64,000 nt of DNA from positions 62,001 to 126,000 of the forward strand of contig NZ_PSSW01000009.1 of assembly GCF_002933295.1 (NCBI RefSeq), in the 5' to 3' direction. Positions 9,736 to 19,934 of this stretch are shown here, in pieces. This stretch comes from Marinobacter flavimaris (GTDB taxonomy: Bacteria > Pseudomonadota > Gammaproteobacteria > Pseudomonadales > Oleiphilaceae). Within the stretch, counting starts at the first letter, position 1; every line of letters starts with the position of its first letter. A program made the translations under genes and the position numbers. Below the pieces are notes generated by a model. It did not search any database, was not told where the DNA came from, and saw only the letters and a program-made list of their open reading frames with translations.

Positions 9736-9865
9736 TATGAGTCCTATATGATCAACGCAAGTGTACTCCGTGCCACCAGCAACACGGTCTGTTAACAAGT
9801 TCCGGATTAAGCCTGTGGCTGGCAGATAACGCTACATCCGGCATTTCAACGACAAAAAGGTGTAG

Positions 9866-10546
9866 TCAGGCCTGACCTGCTGCGGCCATACACCTGTCTA
9901 ACACCTCTTCTATACTCAACCCCGTAGAATCAATGACTTGCGCATCATCTGCGGGCTTGAGAGGGGCTGCGGAACGGTTCATATCCCGTTCATCACGAAC
10001 CCGTATCTCCTCTAAAAGGGCGTCAATGTTAACATCGACACCCGCGTCCTTCAACTGGCTATAGCGCCGCTGGGCCCTCTCCTCGGCGCTTGCCGTCAGG
10101 AAGATTTTTACCGGTGCATCCGGAAAAACCACCGTTCCCATATCACGGCCGTCGGCCACCAGGCCCGGCGCCTGCCGGAAGTCCCGCTGGCGTTGCAATA
10201 GCGCATCCCGGACCGGCTGCATGACCGCCACCTTCGAGGCGTTGTCGCCAGCCGATTCTGTACGTATATCTGCTGTTACATCCTGGCCGGCAAGAATCAC
10301 TTTTACCGGCTCACCTTCCGGAGTGGGCTCAAAGGCCACATCCAAACCGGCGGCGACTTTTACCAGGCCGTTCTCGTCATCCAGAGACACACCCTGGCGG
10401 ACCGCGGCCAGCGCCGTCAGCCGGTAAAGGGCACCACTATCAAGAAGATGCCACCCGAGCTTTCGGGCCAGCATCTGGGTGATGGTGCCTTTGCCGGAAC
10501 CTCCGGGACCATCAACGGTAATCACCGGCGCACTGCTAACAACCAT
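9866..10546 (-). CDS. cmk: Cytidylate kinase
   Basis: Phosphorylates CMP and dCMP with ATP. The 226-aa protein has the P-loop GPGGSGKGT (13-21), the DSGALYR NMP-binding motif, [15 protein letters not shown] and the lid arginines around AQRRYSQL. Its ATG shares one base with the stop of the tyrA-aroA fusion gene, so it is translationally coupled within the supraoperon. Confidence 0.97.
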   Translation of the reverse strand: MVVSSAPVITVDGPGGSGKGTITQMLARKLGWHLLDSGALYRLTALAAVRQGVSLDDENGLVKVAAGLDVAFEPTPEGEPVKVILAGQDVTADIRTESAGDNASKVAVMQPVRDALLQRQRDFRQAPGLVADGRDMGTVVFPDAPVKIFLTASAEERAQRRYSQLKDAGVDVNIDALLEEIRVRDERDMNRSAAPLKPADDAQVIDSTGLSIEEVLDRCMAAAGQA

Positions 10547-12774
10547 TATTCAGCCCCCTCGGCTGAGATATTGATCCCCGTTCCGTGCGCAAGTTCCACA
10601 AAACCGGGGAAAGACGTAGCCACGTTCGCACAGTCGTTCACCGTAATGTCACCCGCAGCGCGCAGGGAAGCGACCGCAAAGGACATCGCGATGCGATGGT
10701 CGCCATGACTGTTCACGGTACCGCCACCGATGGTCTGACCGCCATCGATAATAATGCCGTCAGGCGTGACGGTGGTCTCGACTCCCAGTGCAGCAAGGCC
10801 ATCTGCCATCACCTGGATCCGGTCGCTTTCCTTGACCCGAAGTTCCTCTGCGCCCCGCAGCACCGTACGGCCATTGGCGCAGGCCGCGGCAATGAACAGC
10901 ACCGGGAATTCGTCGATGGCCAGGGGCACCTGATCCTCAGGGATGTCGATGCCCTGGAGCTCCGCGGAGCGGACCCGAAGGTCAGCAACCGGCTCACCAC
11001 CGATTTCGCGCTCGTCCAGAATCTCGATATTGGCGCCCATCTGATTCAGGATGTTGATCACACCAACCCTGGTCGGGTTCATTCCAACGTGGCGAAGGAT
11101 CAGATCGGAGCCCGGGGCGATACTGGCCGCGACCAGGAAAAATGCAGACGAAGAAATATCGGCAGGGACGTCAATATTGGTCGCCGTCAATTTGCCGCCG
11201 CCACTAACACTGGCGGTCGCGCCGTCCCGGTGGACGTGGTAGCCAAAGCCCGCCAGCATGCGCTCGGTATGATCGCGAGTAGGCGCCGGCTCGGTCACCG
11301 ATGTACTGCCCTCGGCATAAAGCCCGGCCAGCAGAAGACACGATTTCACCTGGGCACTGGCCACCGGCATTTCATAGTGAATACCGGACAGCTTCTGGCC
11401 ACCACGGATTTTCAGTGGCGGGCGCCCCCCTTCTGCGGTATCGATAACGGCGCCCATCGCCCTGAGCGGATCGGCAACCCGCCCCATCGGGCGACCGGAG
11501 AGACTCGCATCGCCGGTCAGCTCGGAATCAAAGGGCTGGGCCGCCAGCAAACCGGCGAACAGCCGCATGGCGGTTCCCGAGTTACCCAGATACAGAGGCC
11601 CGCGGGGGGCCTGAAGCCCGTGCATGCCAACACCATGGATGCGAACAAAGCCGTCGTCCGGGCCTTCAATGGTAACGCCCATATCCCGGAATGCCTGGAG
11701 CGTCGCCAGGCTGTCTTCACCCTCCAGAAACCCTTTCACTTCGGTTACGCCATCTGCCAGAGCACCCAGCATGATGGACCGGTGCGACATTGACTTGTCG
11801 CCGGGCACCCGGATATCACCGGTGATCGCGCCACCGGGCTGAAGACGGAACGTTACCTGCTTTTCACTGTTGTTTGTCACGTAAGCCTGTCCTGAGAGCA
11901 TCTTCGAAAAATGTTCACGCGCCGCCTTGGCGCGACTGAAAACCCGCAACAACGTGGCGCTGTCCTGATTGGCAATGGCAGTGCGCAGTTGTTCGAGGTC
12001 GTGGGTAAAGTGGTCAATGACACGAAGAACCGCATCACGGTTCGACAGAAAAATATCGTGCCACATCACCGGATCGCTGGCCGCAATCCGGGTGAAATCC
12101 CTGAAGCCACCGGCGGCGTACCGGAAGATGTCCATGTTCTCATCTTCACCCGCCAGGGTATCTACCAGGGAGAACGCGATCAGGTGAGGCAAGTGGCTGG
12201 TGGCTGCCAGCACCTCATCGTGATACGCCACCGACATGGTCAGCACCGTGGCACCGCAGCCCTCCCAGAGCCCTTGCAGGCGAGCCAGGTGGGGCTGACT
12301 GACATTGTCCGGCGGCGTAAGGATGACCTTGTGGTTGGCGAAAAGCTCGGGATTGGCCGCCCGGATGCCACTCTTCTCGGAACCGGCAATGGGATGACCG
12401 GGAATAACCAGAGGCGACAAGCCGCCGAACACGGCCTCAACATCGGTTACGAAGCTGGATTTGGTACTCCCGACATCGGTGAGTATCGCGTCCGGCTCCA
12501 GAGCCGGGCGAATCTGCTCAAGAACCGCGCGTGTTGCCCGCACCGGAACGGCAAGCACAACCAGGTCCGCGCCACGAACAGCATCAGACACCGTTGAAGC
12601 CGCCTGATCGATCACACCCAACTCTTTGCCGAGTTGCAGTTCCTCAGAGCGATGGTCCGCACCAACAACCGTACCCGCAAGCCCATTGCGACGGATCGCG
12701 CAGGCCAGGGAGCCACCGATAAGCCCCAGGCCAATCACCGCTACCCGTTTAAACAGAGGCTCGGAAGACGTCAT
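10546..12774 (-). CDS. tyrA-aroA: Bifunctional prephenate dehydrogenase / EPSP synthase
   Basis: A 742-aa fusion. Residues 1 to about 295 form an NAD-dependent prephenate (or arogenate) dehydrogenase: the Rossmann motif GLGLIGG is at 15-21 and [11 protein letters not shown] is the substrate region. Residues from about 308 form 3-phosphoshikimate 1-carboxyvinyltransferase, with [10 protein letters not shown] near 320, [11 protein letters not shown], and the C-terminal [13 protein letters not shown]. The two enzymes serve the tyrosine branch and the common chorismate pathway. The fusion is known in Pseudomonas and Marinobacter relatives. The hisC stop and this ATG are separated by a single base. 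Confidence 0.96.
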   Translation of the reverse strand: MTSSEPLFKRVAVIGLGLIGGSLACAIRRNGLAGTVVGADHRSEELQLGKELGVIDQAASTVSDAVRGADLVVLAVPVRATRAVLEQIRPALEPDAILTDVGSTKSSFVTDVEAVFGGLSPLVIPGHPIAGSEKSGIRAANPELFANHKVILTPPDNVSQPHLARLQGLWEGCGATVLTMSVAYHDEVLAATSHLPHLIAFSLVDTLAGEDENMDIFRYAAGGFRDFTRIAASDPVMWHDIFLSNRDAVLRVIDHFTHDLEQLRTAIANQDSATLLRVFSRAKAAREHFSKMLSGQAYVTNNSEKQVTFRLQPGGAITGDIRVPGDKSMSHRSIMLGALADGVTEVKGFLEGEDSLATLQAFRDMGVTIEGPDDGFVRIHGVGMHGLQAPRGPLYLGNSGTAMRLFAGLLAAQPFDSELTGDASLSGRPMGRVADPLRAMGAVIDTAEGGRPPLKIRGGQKLSGIHYEMPVASAQVKSCLLLAGLYAEGSTSVTEPAPTRDHTERMLAGFGYHVHRDGATASVSGGGKLTATNIDVPADISSSAFFLVAASIAPGSDLILRHVGMNPTRVGVINILNQMGANIEILDEREIGGEPVADLRVRSAELQGIDIPEDQVPLAIDEFPVLFIAAACANGRTVLRGAEELRVKESDRIQVMADGLAALGVETTVTPDGIIIDGGQTIGGGTVNSHGDHRIAMSFAVASLRAAGDITVNDCANVATSFPGFVELAHGTGINISAEGAE

Positions 12775-12775
12775 A

Positions 12776-13900
12776 TCAGTCGCTGAGCCCCGATGCAGTC
12801 AGGGCCTGGGCCAGAGCTTCAATAAAGCGCTCATTTTCTTCCGGCAGCCCTACGGACACCCGAAGATGACGGGGCATGCCATAGCCCGTGATGGGCCGGA
12901 CAATTACACCGTGTGCGAGCAGAGCCTGGTATACGCCCATGGCCTGCTCCCCCACTTCCACGGCAACGAAGTTCCCGGCCGACGGAATGTAACCGAGCCC
13001 CATCCGGTCAAACGCCTCCTGCAACTGACGCAGGCCCGCTGTGTTCACATCCCGGGAACGCTGCAGGTAATCCTCATCATCCAGAACGGCAGTGGCGGCA
13101 GACAGGGCAACCGTATCCACGTTGAATGGCTGACGCACCCGGTTAAGAATGTCTGCGATGGCCGGCGAGGAGATACTGTAACCTACCCGCAGAGCCGCCA
13201 GCCCCCAGGCTTTGGAGAACGTGCGGCAAACGATGAGATTCGGGAAACGGGCCAACAGCTCGACACCGTCCGGGTATTGATCACCGGTCAGGTATTCACA
13301 GTAGGCCTCATCCAGAACCACAAGCACGTTCTCGGGGATTTTCTTCAGGAACGCCTCGATGGCGTCCGCCGTGTGAACGGTACCCGTCGGGTTGTTCGGG
13401 TTGGCGACAAACACGAGGCGAGTGCGATCAGTAACCGCTACGGCCATGGCGTCCAGATCGTGCCCCCATTCCCGGGCAGGCACAGACACACCCCTGGCAC
13501 CGATGGCCTGTGTCACCAGGGGGTAGACAGCGAACGCGTACTGGGAGAAAACCACTTCGGAATCTGCATCGGCGAAACAACGGGTAATGACTTCCAGTAC
13601 ATCGTTGGAGCCGTTACCAAGGGTAATCTGATCCATCCCGACGTTCAGACGCTTCGAAAGCGCCTGCTTCAGGTTGAATCCGTTGCCATCGGGATACAGA
13701 CAAAGCTCGGAGAGGGCCTGCCGCGCGGCCGACAGCGCTTTTTCGCTCGGCCCCAGCGGGTTTTCGTTGCTCGCCAGCTTGATGATCTCTGCCGGATTGA
13801 GGCCAAGCTCACGGGCCAGCTCTTCAATCGGCTTGCCCGGCTGATACGGTGAGAGGGCCTGTACGCCGCGAACCGCCAGGCTCTGGTAATCAATGGCCAT
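12776..13900 (-). CDS. hisC: Histidinol-phosphate / aromatic aminotransferase
   Basis: A 374-aa PLP enzyme of the HisC2/HisHb type. It has NENPLGPS near the N-terminus, NPNNPTGT, DEAYCEY, and RTFSKAWGLAALRVGY with the PLP lysine at residue 230. In the pheA-hisC-tyrA/aroA setting the likely work is transamination of aromatic keto acids (phenylpyruvate, prephenate or 4-hydroxyphenylpyruvate) as well as or instead of histidinol phosphate. It lies 45 nt after pheA. Confidence 0.93.
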   Translation of the reverse strand: MAIDYQSLAVRGVQALSPYQPGKPIEELARELGLNPAEIIKLASNENPLGPSEKALSAARQALSELCLYPDGNGFNLKQALSKRLNVGMDQITLGNGSNDVLEVITRCFADADSEVVFSQYAFAVYPLVTQAIGARGVSVPAREWGHDLDAMAVAVTDRTRLVFVANPNNPTGTVHTADAIEAFLKKIPENVLVVLDEAYCEYLTGDQYPDGVELLARFPNLIVCRTFSKAWGLAALRVGYSISSPAIADILNRVRQPFNVDTVALSAATAVLDDEDYLQRSRDVNTAGLRQLQEAFDRMGLGYIPSAGNFVAVEVGEQAMGVYQALLAHGVIVRPITGYGMPRHLRVSVGLPEENERFIEALAQALTASGLSD

Positions 13901-13945
13901 AAATCGTCCTCGACACTCTTTGCTCAGAAACGCAGGTGCAGATAC

Positions 13946-15043
13946 TTACAGAACGCCAATCGGGTAGGAACCCAGGCGTTTGAGCTCAACGGCCTCTTCA
14001 TCCACTTCTGCCAGAACCTTCCGGACCTGTTCGTCTTCCATATGTCCCTCAAAATCGATGTAGAACACATAGGCCCAGGTGCCACTTGGCGAGGGCCGCG
14101 TTTCGATTCTGGTCAGGCTGAGCCCGTGACGATGGAACGGCTCGAGGAGCTGATACAGGGCCCCCGGTTTGTTGCGCATGGACACCAGGATAGACGACTT
14201 GTCGTGGCCACTGGCAGGCACTTCCTCCCGGCCAATGATCAGGAAGCGTGTGGTATTGTCCGGGCGATCCTCAATACTGTTCGCCAGCTTCTGCAGGCCA
14301 TAGAGCTCGGCCGCCATATCACCGGCAATAGCCGCCGTGCCGGGCTCCTCGGCTGCGCGCCGGGCCGCTTCCGCATTGCTGGAGACGGTAACCCGCTCGA
14401 TGCCGTAGCGGTGGGTGTCCAGCCATTGCCGGCATTGGGCAAACGATTGCTGATGGGAATAAATCCGTGTGATTTCCTGGTCGCCATGCTTCGGAGACAC
14501 AAGCAGGTGATGGTGAATCCGCAGCTGAACCTCGCCGCAGATCTTCAGCGGCGAGGACATGAACATATCCAGGGTGTGGTTGATCATACCCTCGGTCGAG
14601 TTTTCGACCGGCACCACCCCGTAATGGGCCGCGCCGGATTCGACCTCCCGGAATACCGCATCAATGGCCGGCAAAGGCACGCTGACCACCGAGTGACCAA
14701 AATGCTTGAGCGCTGCCGCCTGTGTGAAGGTGCCAATCGGACCCAGGAAGGCAATGTGCATGGGCTTTTCCAGCGCCAGGCAGGCCGACATGATTTCCCG
14801 GAACAGACGGGCCATTTCCTCACCCGACAGCGGCCCCGGATTCTGTTCCTTGATGCGGCGAAGCACCTGGGCCTCCCGCTCGGGGCGATAGAAAAAGACG
14901 TCCTGCCCCGGATTGGCGGTCATTTTAACGTGCGCCACTTCCTGGGCACAGGCGGCCCTGGCACTGATCAGCTCCATGATCTTCTGATCAAGTTGATCGA
15001 TCTCGTCCCGCAGCTCTCCGAGCCGAACCTGCTCATCACTCAT
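13946..15043 (-). CDS. pheA: P-protein: chorismate mutase / prephenate dehydratase
   Basis: A 365-aa bifunctional enzyme of phenylalanine synthesis. An AroQ-type chorismate mutase helix bundle (about 5-90), a prephenate dehydratase domain (about 95-275, with the catalytic NTTRFLIIG string) and an ACT domain (about 285-360) follow in order. The ACT domain has GALYQLL and LTRIETRP, where other P-proteins carry ESRP; this is the phenylalanine feedback site. It starts 2 nt after serC. Confidence 0.97.
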   Translation of the reverse strand: MSDEQVRLGELRDEIDQLDQKIMELISARAACAQEVAHVKMTANPGQDVFFYRPEREAQVLRRIKEQNPGPLSGEEMARLFREIMSACLALEKPMHIAFLGPIGTFTQAAALKHFGHSVVSVPLPAIDAVFREVESGAAHYGVVPVENSTEGMINHTLDMFMSSPLKICGEVQLRIHHHLLVSPKHGDQEITRIYSHQQSFAQCRQWLDTHRYGIERVTVSSNAEAARRAAEEPGTAAIAGDMAAELYGLQKLANSIEDRPDNTTRFLIIGREEVPASGHDKSSILVSMRNKPGALYQLLEPFHRHGLSLTRIETRPSPSGTWAYVFYIDFEGHMEDEQVRKVLAEVDEEAVELKRLGSYPIGVL

Positions 15044-15045
15044 GA

Positions 15046-16128
15046 TCAGCCACGCTCCTTCGCAAATTCGGTCATGTAGTCGATCAGTGCATCGACACCG
15101 GCTTCTGGCATCGCGTTGTAGATGCTCGCACGCATTCCGCCAACCGACCGGTGGCCGGCCAGGTTCAGCAGGCCACGGGCATTGGCACCCTTCAGGAATT
15201 CACCGTTCAGGGCATCATCCGCCAGCGTGAATGGCACGTTCATCCACGAGCGGAACCGCGGATCGATCGGGTTGGCGTAGAACTCGTTGGTATCGATGAA
15301 ATCGTAGAGCTTGCGGGCCTTGCGCAGGTTGATCTCACCCATGGCCTTCACACCGCCCTGCTCTTTCAGCCACTTGAACACCAGACCGGCCAGGTACCAG
15401 GAGTAGGTCGCCGGCGTGTTGTACATGGAGCCGTTATCTGCGATCACCTGATAATTCATCATGGTCGGGGTCTCCTTGCGGGCCTTGCCCAGGAGATCCT
15501 TGCGGATAATGACCACCACCAATCCCGAAGGACCGATGTTCTTCTGGGCACCGGCATAGATCACACCGAACCTGGAGACGTCCACCGGCCTCGACAGCAT
15601 TGATGAGGACATGTCGGCCACCAGCGGCGTGCCCGGGCTATCCGGAATAAAACCGAATTCCAGGCCACCGATGGTCTCGTTGGGCGTGTAGTGGAGATAC
15701 GCCGCGTCGGCACTGGTCTGCCAGGAGGATTGATCCGGAATCGTGGTAAAGCCACTGTCTTCCGAACTCGCAACCACATTCACCTTGCCATAGCGACTGG
15801 CCTCGGCAATGGCCTTCTTGGACCAGATGCCAGTGTTCACGTAGTCCGCAGAGCCTTTTTCGCCCAGCAGATTCAGAGGAATGGTGGAAAACTGGCTGGA
15901 CGCTCCACCCTGCATGAAAAGAACCGCGTAGTCGTCCGACACGCCGGCCAGTTCACGCAGATCTTTTTCTGCAGTTTCGGCAATCTGGACAAACTCGTCG
16001 CTGCGATGGCTCATTTCCATCACCGACATGCCGGTACCGCGCCAGTCGAGCATTTCATCCCGCGCCTGACGAAGCACGCTCTCCGGCAAGGTGGCCGGAC
16101 CTGCACAAAAGTTATACGCCCTGCTCAT
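15046..16128 (-). CDS. serC: Phosphoserine aminotransferase
   Basis: Converts 3-phosphohydroxypyruvate to phosphoserine, and serves pyridoxal phosphate synthesis too. The 360-aa protein begins SRAYNFCAGPATLPE, as is standard, with the PLP lysine (residue 196) in AGAQKNIGPSG. The ATG at 16126-16128 is preferred over the TTG at 16146, which would add six residues outside the family. It lies 51 nt after gyrA and is the first of the amino acid genes. Confidence 0.96.
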   Translation of the reverse strand: MSRAYNFCAGPATLPESVLRQARDEMLDWRGTGMSVMEMSHRSDEFVQIAETAEKDLRELAGVSDDYAVLFMQGGASSQFSTIPLNLLGEKGSADYVNTGIWSKKAIAEASRYGKVNVVASSEDSGFTTIPDQSSWQTSADAAYLHYTPNETIGGLEFGFIPDSPGTPLVADMSSSMLSRPVDVSRFGVIYAGAQKNIGPSGLVVVIIRKDLLGKARKETPTMMNYQVIADNGSMYNTPATYSWYLAGLVFKWLKEQGGVKAMGEINLRKARKLYDFIDTNEFYANPIDPRFRSWMNVPFTLADDALNGEFLKGANARGLLNLAGHRSVGGMRASIYNAMPEAGVDALIDYMTEFAKERG

Positions 16129-16179
16129 GTTGCTGCTTTCTCTCAAGTCTTGCTGAATCTGTCCGTGGCAAGTGCCGGC

Positions 16180-18810
16180 TTATTCGTCGCCGGCACTCTC
16201 GCCTTCTTGGCCTTCTTGGCCTTCTTCCGGGCTCTCGTCGGCAACAATCGGATTGCCTTCACTGTCGAGCTCTTCGTCGTCGGTTTCCGCAATCCGCTCA
16301 ACGCCAACCAGCCGCTCGTCTTCCTGGCTCAGCTTGATCAGGCGCACGCCCTGGGTGTTCCGGCTAAGAACCGACACTTCGTCTGTCCGGGTACGCACGA
16401 GCGTGCCCTTGTCAGAGATCAGCATCATTTCGTCACCGTCGAACAGCTGGAGGGCTGTCACCAGGTTACCGTTACGCTCGGAGCACTGCATGGCGATAAC
16501 GCCCTGGCTGCCGCGGCTGTAGGTCGGGAACTCGTCAATGGCGGTACGCTTGCCGTAGCCGTTTTCGGAGGCAGTCAGGATAACCCCGCCGTCCTGCGGT
16601 ATGATCAGCGACACCACATGGTGACCCTGCGGCATCTTGATACCGCGAACACCACGGGCTGTCCGGCTCATGGGACGAACGGCTTCTTCGTTGAAGCGCA
16701 CCGCCTTGCCAGCGGTCGAGAACAGCATGACCTCGGCATCGCCTTTGGTAATGGCTGCACCGATCAGGGTATCGCCCTCATCCAGCGACAGGGCAATCAG
16801 GCCGCTGCTGCGCGGACGCGAGAAGTTCGGCAACGGCGTTTTCTTGACCACACCGGCCGAGGTGGCCATCAGCACGAACTGGTCTTCCGGATAATCCCGA
16901 ACTGGCAGGAAGGTGGTAATACGCTCGCCTTCGTCCAGCGGCAGGATGTTCACCATGGGCCGACCGCGGGAGGCGCGGCTGGCACGCGGAATCTCGAAGA
17001 CCCGCAACCAGTAAACCTTGCCACGGTTGGAGAAACACAGAATCGTGTCGTGGGAGTTCGCAACCAGCAGCTTCTCTACAAAGTCTTCATCCTTCATGGA
17101 GGTTGCTGCCTTGCCGCGACCACCACGACGCTGAGCCTGGTAGTCTTCCACTGCCTGGGTCTTGGCGTAACCACTGTGGGAAATGGTCACCACCAGGTCT
17201 TCTTCATCAATCAGGTCGGCGATGGTCAGGTCGCGACGGGAGCTGGTAATTTCGGTACGACGCTCGTCACCGAACTCGGTAACGATCGCTTCCAGCTCTT
17301 CCCGGATCACCTGGAGCAGCCGCTCGGGGTCGCCCAGGATGTCCAGCAGATCGGCAATCTTGTCGAGAATTTCCTTGTATTCGTTCTGGAGCTTCTCGGT
17401 TTCCAGACCGGTCAGGCGGTGCAGACGCAAGTCCAGAATGGCCTGGGCCTGTTCCGGTGACAGATGATACAGACCTTCACGCAGACCATAGATCTCTGGC
17501 AGGTCGTCCGGACGGCAGGCGTCCTGGCCGGCACGTTCCAGCATGGCCATGACATCGCCCGGCGACCAGCCCTTGGCAATCAGTTTTTCCTTCGCTTCGG
17601 CGGCGGACGGCGAGGCCTTGATCAGCTCGATAATCTCGTCGATGTTGGCCAGGGCAACCGTCAAACCTTCCAGAATATGGCCACGCTCACGGGCTTTGCG
17701 CAGTTCGTAGATGGTCCGGCGGGTCACCACTTCACGGCGGTGACGAACGAACGCATCCAGCAGCTGCTTCAGATTCAGGGTTTTCGGCTCGCCATTGATC
17801 AGGCCAACCATGTTGATGCCGAATACGGTTTCAAGCTGGGTCTGGGCAAACAGGTTGTTGACCACAACGTCCGGGTTCTCACCCCGACGCAGCTCGATCA
17901 CCACCCGGATACCTTCCTTATTGGATTCGTCCCGCAGTTCGGAGATACCTTCAAGACGCTTTTCTTTTACCAGCTCCGCGATCTTCTCGATCAGGCGGGC
18001 CTTGTTCAGCTGATACGGCAGCTCGGTGATGATGATGGCATCGCGGTTGGTCTTGTTGTCGTGCTCGATCTCGTGACGGGCACGGATATAGATGCGGCCG
18101 CGGCCGGTGCGGTAGGCCTCTACAATGCCGGCACGACCATTGATAATGCCCTCGGTCGGGAAATCCGGGCCCGGAATGAATTCCATCAGCTCATCGATGG
18201 TCAGGTCCGGGTTATCAATCAGCGCCAGGCAGCCATTCACGACTTCCGTCAGATTGTGCGGCGGAATATTGGTGGCCATACCAACGGCAATACCGGAAGA
18301 ACCATTCACCAGGAGATTGGGAACCCGGGTGGGCAGAACCTCGGGAATCCGCTCGGTGCCGTCGTAGTTATCAACGAAATCGACGGTTTCCTTGTCCAGA
18401 TCCGCCAGCAGGGAGTGAGCGATCTTCTCCATGCGGATCTCGGTGTAACGCATGGCAGCCGCGTTGTCACCGTCGATGGAACCGAAGTTACCCTGGCCAT
18501 CAACCAGCGGATACCGCAGGGAGAACGGCTGGGCCATACGTACGATGGTGTCGTATACCGCAGAGTCACCGTGGGGGTGGTATTTACCGATAACATCACC
18601 CACCACACGGGCGGACTTCTTATAGGCCTTGTTCCAGTCGTTGTTCAGTTCGGACATGGCGAACAGAACGCGGCGGTGAACCGGCTTGAGGCCATCCCTC
18701 ACATCCGGAAGCGCCCGCCCGACGATCACGCTCATGGCGTAATCGAGGTAGGACTGTTTTAACTCGTCTTCAATATTGACCGGCAGGATCTCTTTGGCTA
18801 ACTCACCCAT
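16180..18810 (-). CDS. gyrA: DNA gyrase subunit A
   Basis: The cleavage/religation subunit of gyrase. The 876-aa protein matches E. coli numbering at the active site: Ser83 and Asp87 in [17 protein letters not shown] are the quinolone-susceptible residues, and Tyr122 in MRYTE is the catalytic tyrosine. The C-terminal beta-pinwheel has the GyrA-box QRRGGRG, and the protein ends in a strongly acidic tail (EESPEEG-like repeats of Glu, Gly and Asp). A 6-bp GC hairpin lies in its leader (18848-18866). Confidence 0.98.
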   Translation of the reverse strand: MGELAKEILPVNIEDELKQSYLDYAMSVIVGRALPDVRDGLKPVHRRVLFAMSELNNDWNKAYKKSARVVGDVIGKYHPHGDSAVYDTIVRMAQPFSLRYPLVDGQGNFGSIDGDNAAAMRYTEIRMEKIAHSLLADLDKETVDFVDNYDGTERIPEVLPTRVPNLLVNGSSGIAVGMATNIPPHNLTEVVNGCLALIDNPDLTIDELMEFIPGPDFPTEGIINGRAGIVEAYRTGRGRIYIRARHEIEHDNKTNRDAIIITELPYQLNKARLIEKIAELVKEKRLEGISELRDESNKEGIRVVIELRRGENPDVVVNNLFAQTQLETVFGINMVGLINGEPKTLNLKQLLDAFVRHRREVVTRRTIYELRKARERGHILEGLTVALANIDEIIELIKASPSAAEAKEKLIAKGWSPGDVMAMLERAGQDACRPDDLPEIYGLREGLYHLSPEQAQAILDLRLHRLTGLETEKLQNEYKEILDKIADLLDILGDPERLLQVIREELEAIVTEFGDERRTEITSSRRDLTIADLIDEEDLVVTISHSGYAKTQAVEDYQAQRRGGRGKAATSMKDEDFVEKLLVANSHDTILCFSNRGKVYWLRVFEIPRASRASRGRPMVNILPLDEGERITTFLPVRDYPEDQFVLMATSAGVVKKTPLPNFSRPRSSGLIALSLDEGDTLIGAAITKGDAEVMLFSTAGKAVRFNEEAVRPMSRTARGVRGIKMPQGHHVVSLIIPQDGGVILTASENGYGKRTAIDEFPTYSRGSQGVIAMQCSERNGNLVTALQLFDGDEMMLISDKGTLVRTRTDEVSVLSRNTQGVRLIKLSQEDERLVGVERIAETDDEELDSEGNPIVADESPEEGQEGQEGESAGDE

Positions 18811-18936
18811 CGAGAAAGGTTCCTTTGCGTTATCTGGAAGTCGTATCGGGGCCGTTTCCGGGCCCCATAGTTATTCTTCAACAAGCCGCCAAGTCTACCA
18901 CAGTCGCACCCTTTCCGGGGCAACTGTGAGGCAGCC

Positions 18937-19791
18937 TTAATCAAACACCACTGTCTTGTTTTCGTAGGTGATCACCCGGTCTTCAATGTGTGAGCGCAGG
19001 CCCCGGGCCAACACGTTCTTTTCCACATCCTTACCCAGGCGAACCATATCCTCGATAGAGTCGCTGTGGGTGATCCGGATAACGTCCTGCTCGATGATCG
19101 GGCCCTCGTCGAGGTCCTGAGTCACGTAGTGGCAGGTGGCACCAATCAGCTTAACACCGCGGCTGTAGGCCTGGTGATAGGGGCGTGCACCGGCGAAAGA
19201 CGGCAGGAAGCTGTGATGGATATTGATCACCTTGCCGGAGTATTTCTCGCAGAGCTCGCCAGGAAGGATCTGCATGTAGCGCGCCAGCACCACCACATCG
19301 GCCTCATATTTCTGGAACAGCTCATCAATATGGGCGAAAGCTTCCTCTTTGTTTTCCTTGCTTACCGGCACGTGGTGGTAGGGAATCTCATGCCACTCCA
19401 CCATCCGGCGCAGGTCGTCGTGGTTGGAGATGACCGCCACGATCTCGGCATTGATCTCCTTGCTGTGCCAGCGGTGCAGCAGATCAGCCACACAATGGGA
19501 TTCCTTGCTGCACATCAGGATGACTTTCTTGGGCTGGGCCGAGTCGGCAATGTGCCAGTTCATATTGAATTCGCGGGCAATCGGCTCAAACGCGGCGCGG
19601 AACTGGTCCAGACCGAACGGAATCGAGGTGGCCTTGATCTCGTGCCGCATGAAAAACCAGCCGGTTTGCGTGTCGGAATGGTGACTCGCCTCGGTAATCC
19701 AGCCATTGTATGTCGACAGAAAATTACTCACCTTGGCGACAATTCCCACCCGGTCGGGGCAGGAAATCACAAGACGATAGGTATGCTCCAT
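18937..19791 (-). CDS. purU: Formyltetrahydrofolate deformylase
   Basis: Hydrolyses 10-formyl-tetrahydrofolate to formate and tetrahydrofolate and so balances the one-carbon pool. The 284-aa protein has an N-terminal ACT-like domain (RLVISCPDRVGIVAKV) and a C-terminal formyl-transferase fold with HHSFLPSF, GATCHYVTQDLDEGPII and EQDVIRI. The ATG at 19791 has AAGGAAAGG five bases upstream, and that site can pair with upstream leader sequence (see the leader entry). Confidence 0.95.
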   Translation of the reverse strand: MEHTYRLVISCPDRVGIVAKVSNFLSTYNGWITEASHHSDTQTGWFFMRHEIKATSIPFGLDQFRAAFEPIAREFNMNWHIADSAQPKKVILMCSKESHCVADLLHRWHSKEINAEIVAVISNHDDLRRMVEWHEIPYHHVPVSKENKEEAFAHIDELFQKYEADVVVLARYMQILPGELCEKYSGKVINIHHSFLPSFAGARPYHQAYSRGVKLIGATCHYVTQDLDEGPIIEQDVIRITHSDSIEDMVRLGKDVEKNVLARGLRSHIEDRVITYENKTVVFD

Positions 19792-19796
19792 GAAAG

Positions 19797-19878
19797 CCTT
19801 TCCTTAACTGAAATCCGGGAAAGCAGGTGCGTCGGGGAATCACCGCCGACATTAACGGCAGGTTAACGGTACGCACCT
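19797..19878 (-). promoter_or_regulatory. Structured purU leader, candidate folate-type riboswitch
   Basis: On the minus strand an 8-bp stem AGGTGCGT/ACGCACCT (19871-19878 with 19825-19832) closes a 38-nt interior that can form GCCG/CGGC. Immediately 3' of it, CTTTCC (19818-19823) can pair with GGAAAG (19798-19803), which lies inside the Shine-Dalgarno sequence. This is an aptamer plus SD-sequestering layout. From memory the 5' strand, GTGCGTACCGTTAAC, resembles the 5' strand of THF-II (folE motif) RNAs, but the 3' half does not obviously match, so the class is uncertain. Confidence 0.4.
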
Positions 19879-19934
19879 ATGAAAATGACCGGCTATCATA
19901 GCCTATCTGAACGCCAGAAACGAGGAATGGAGAT

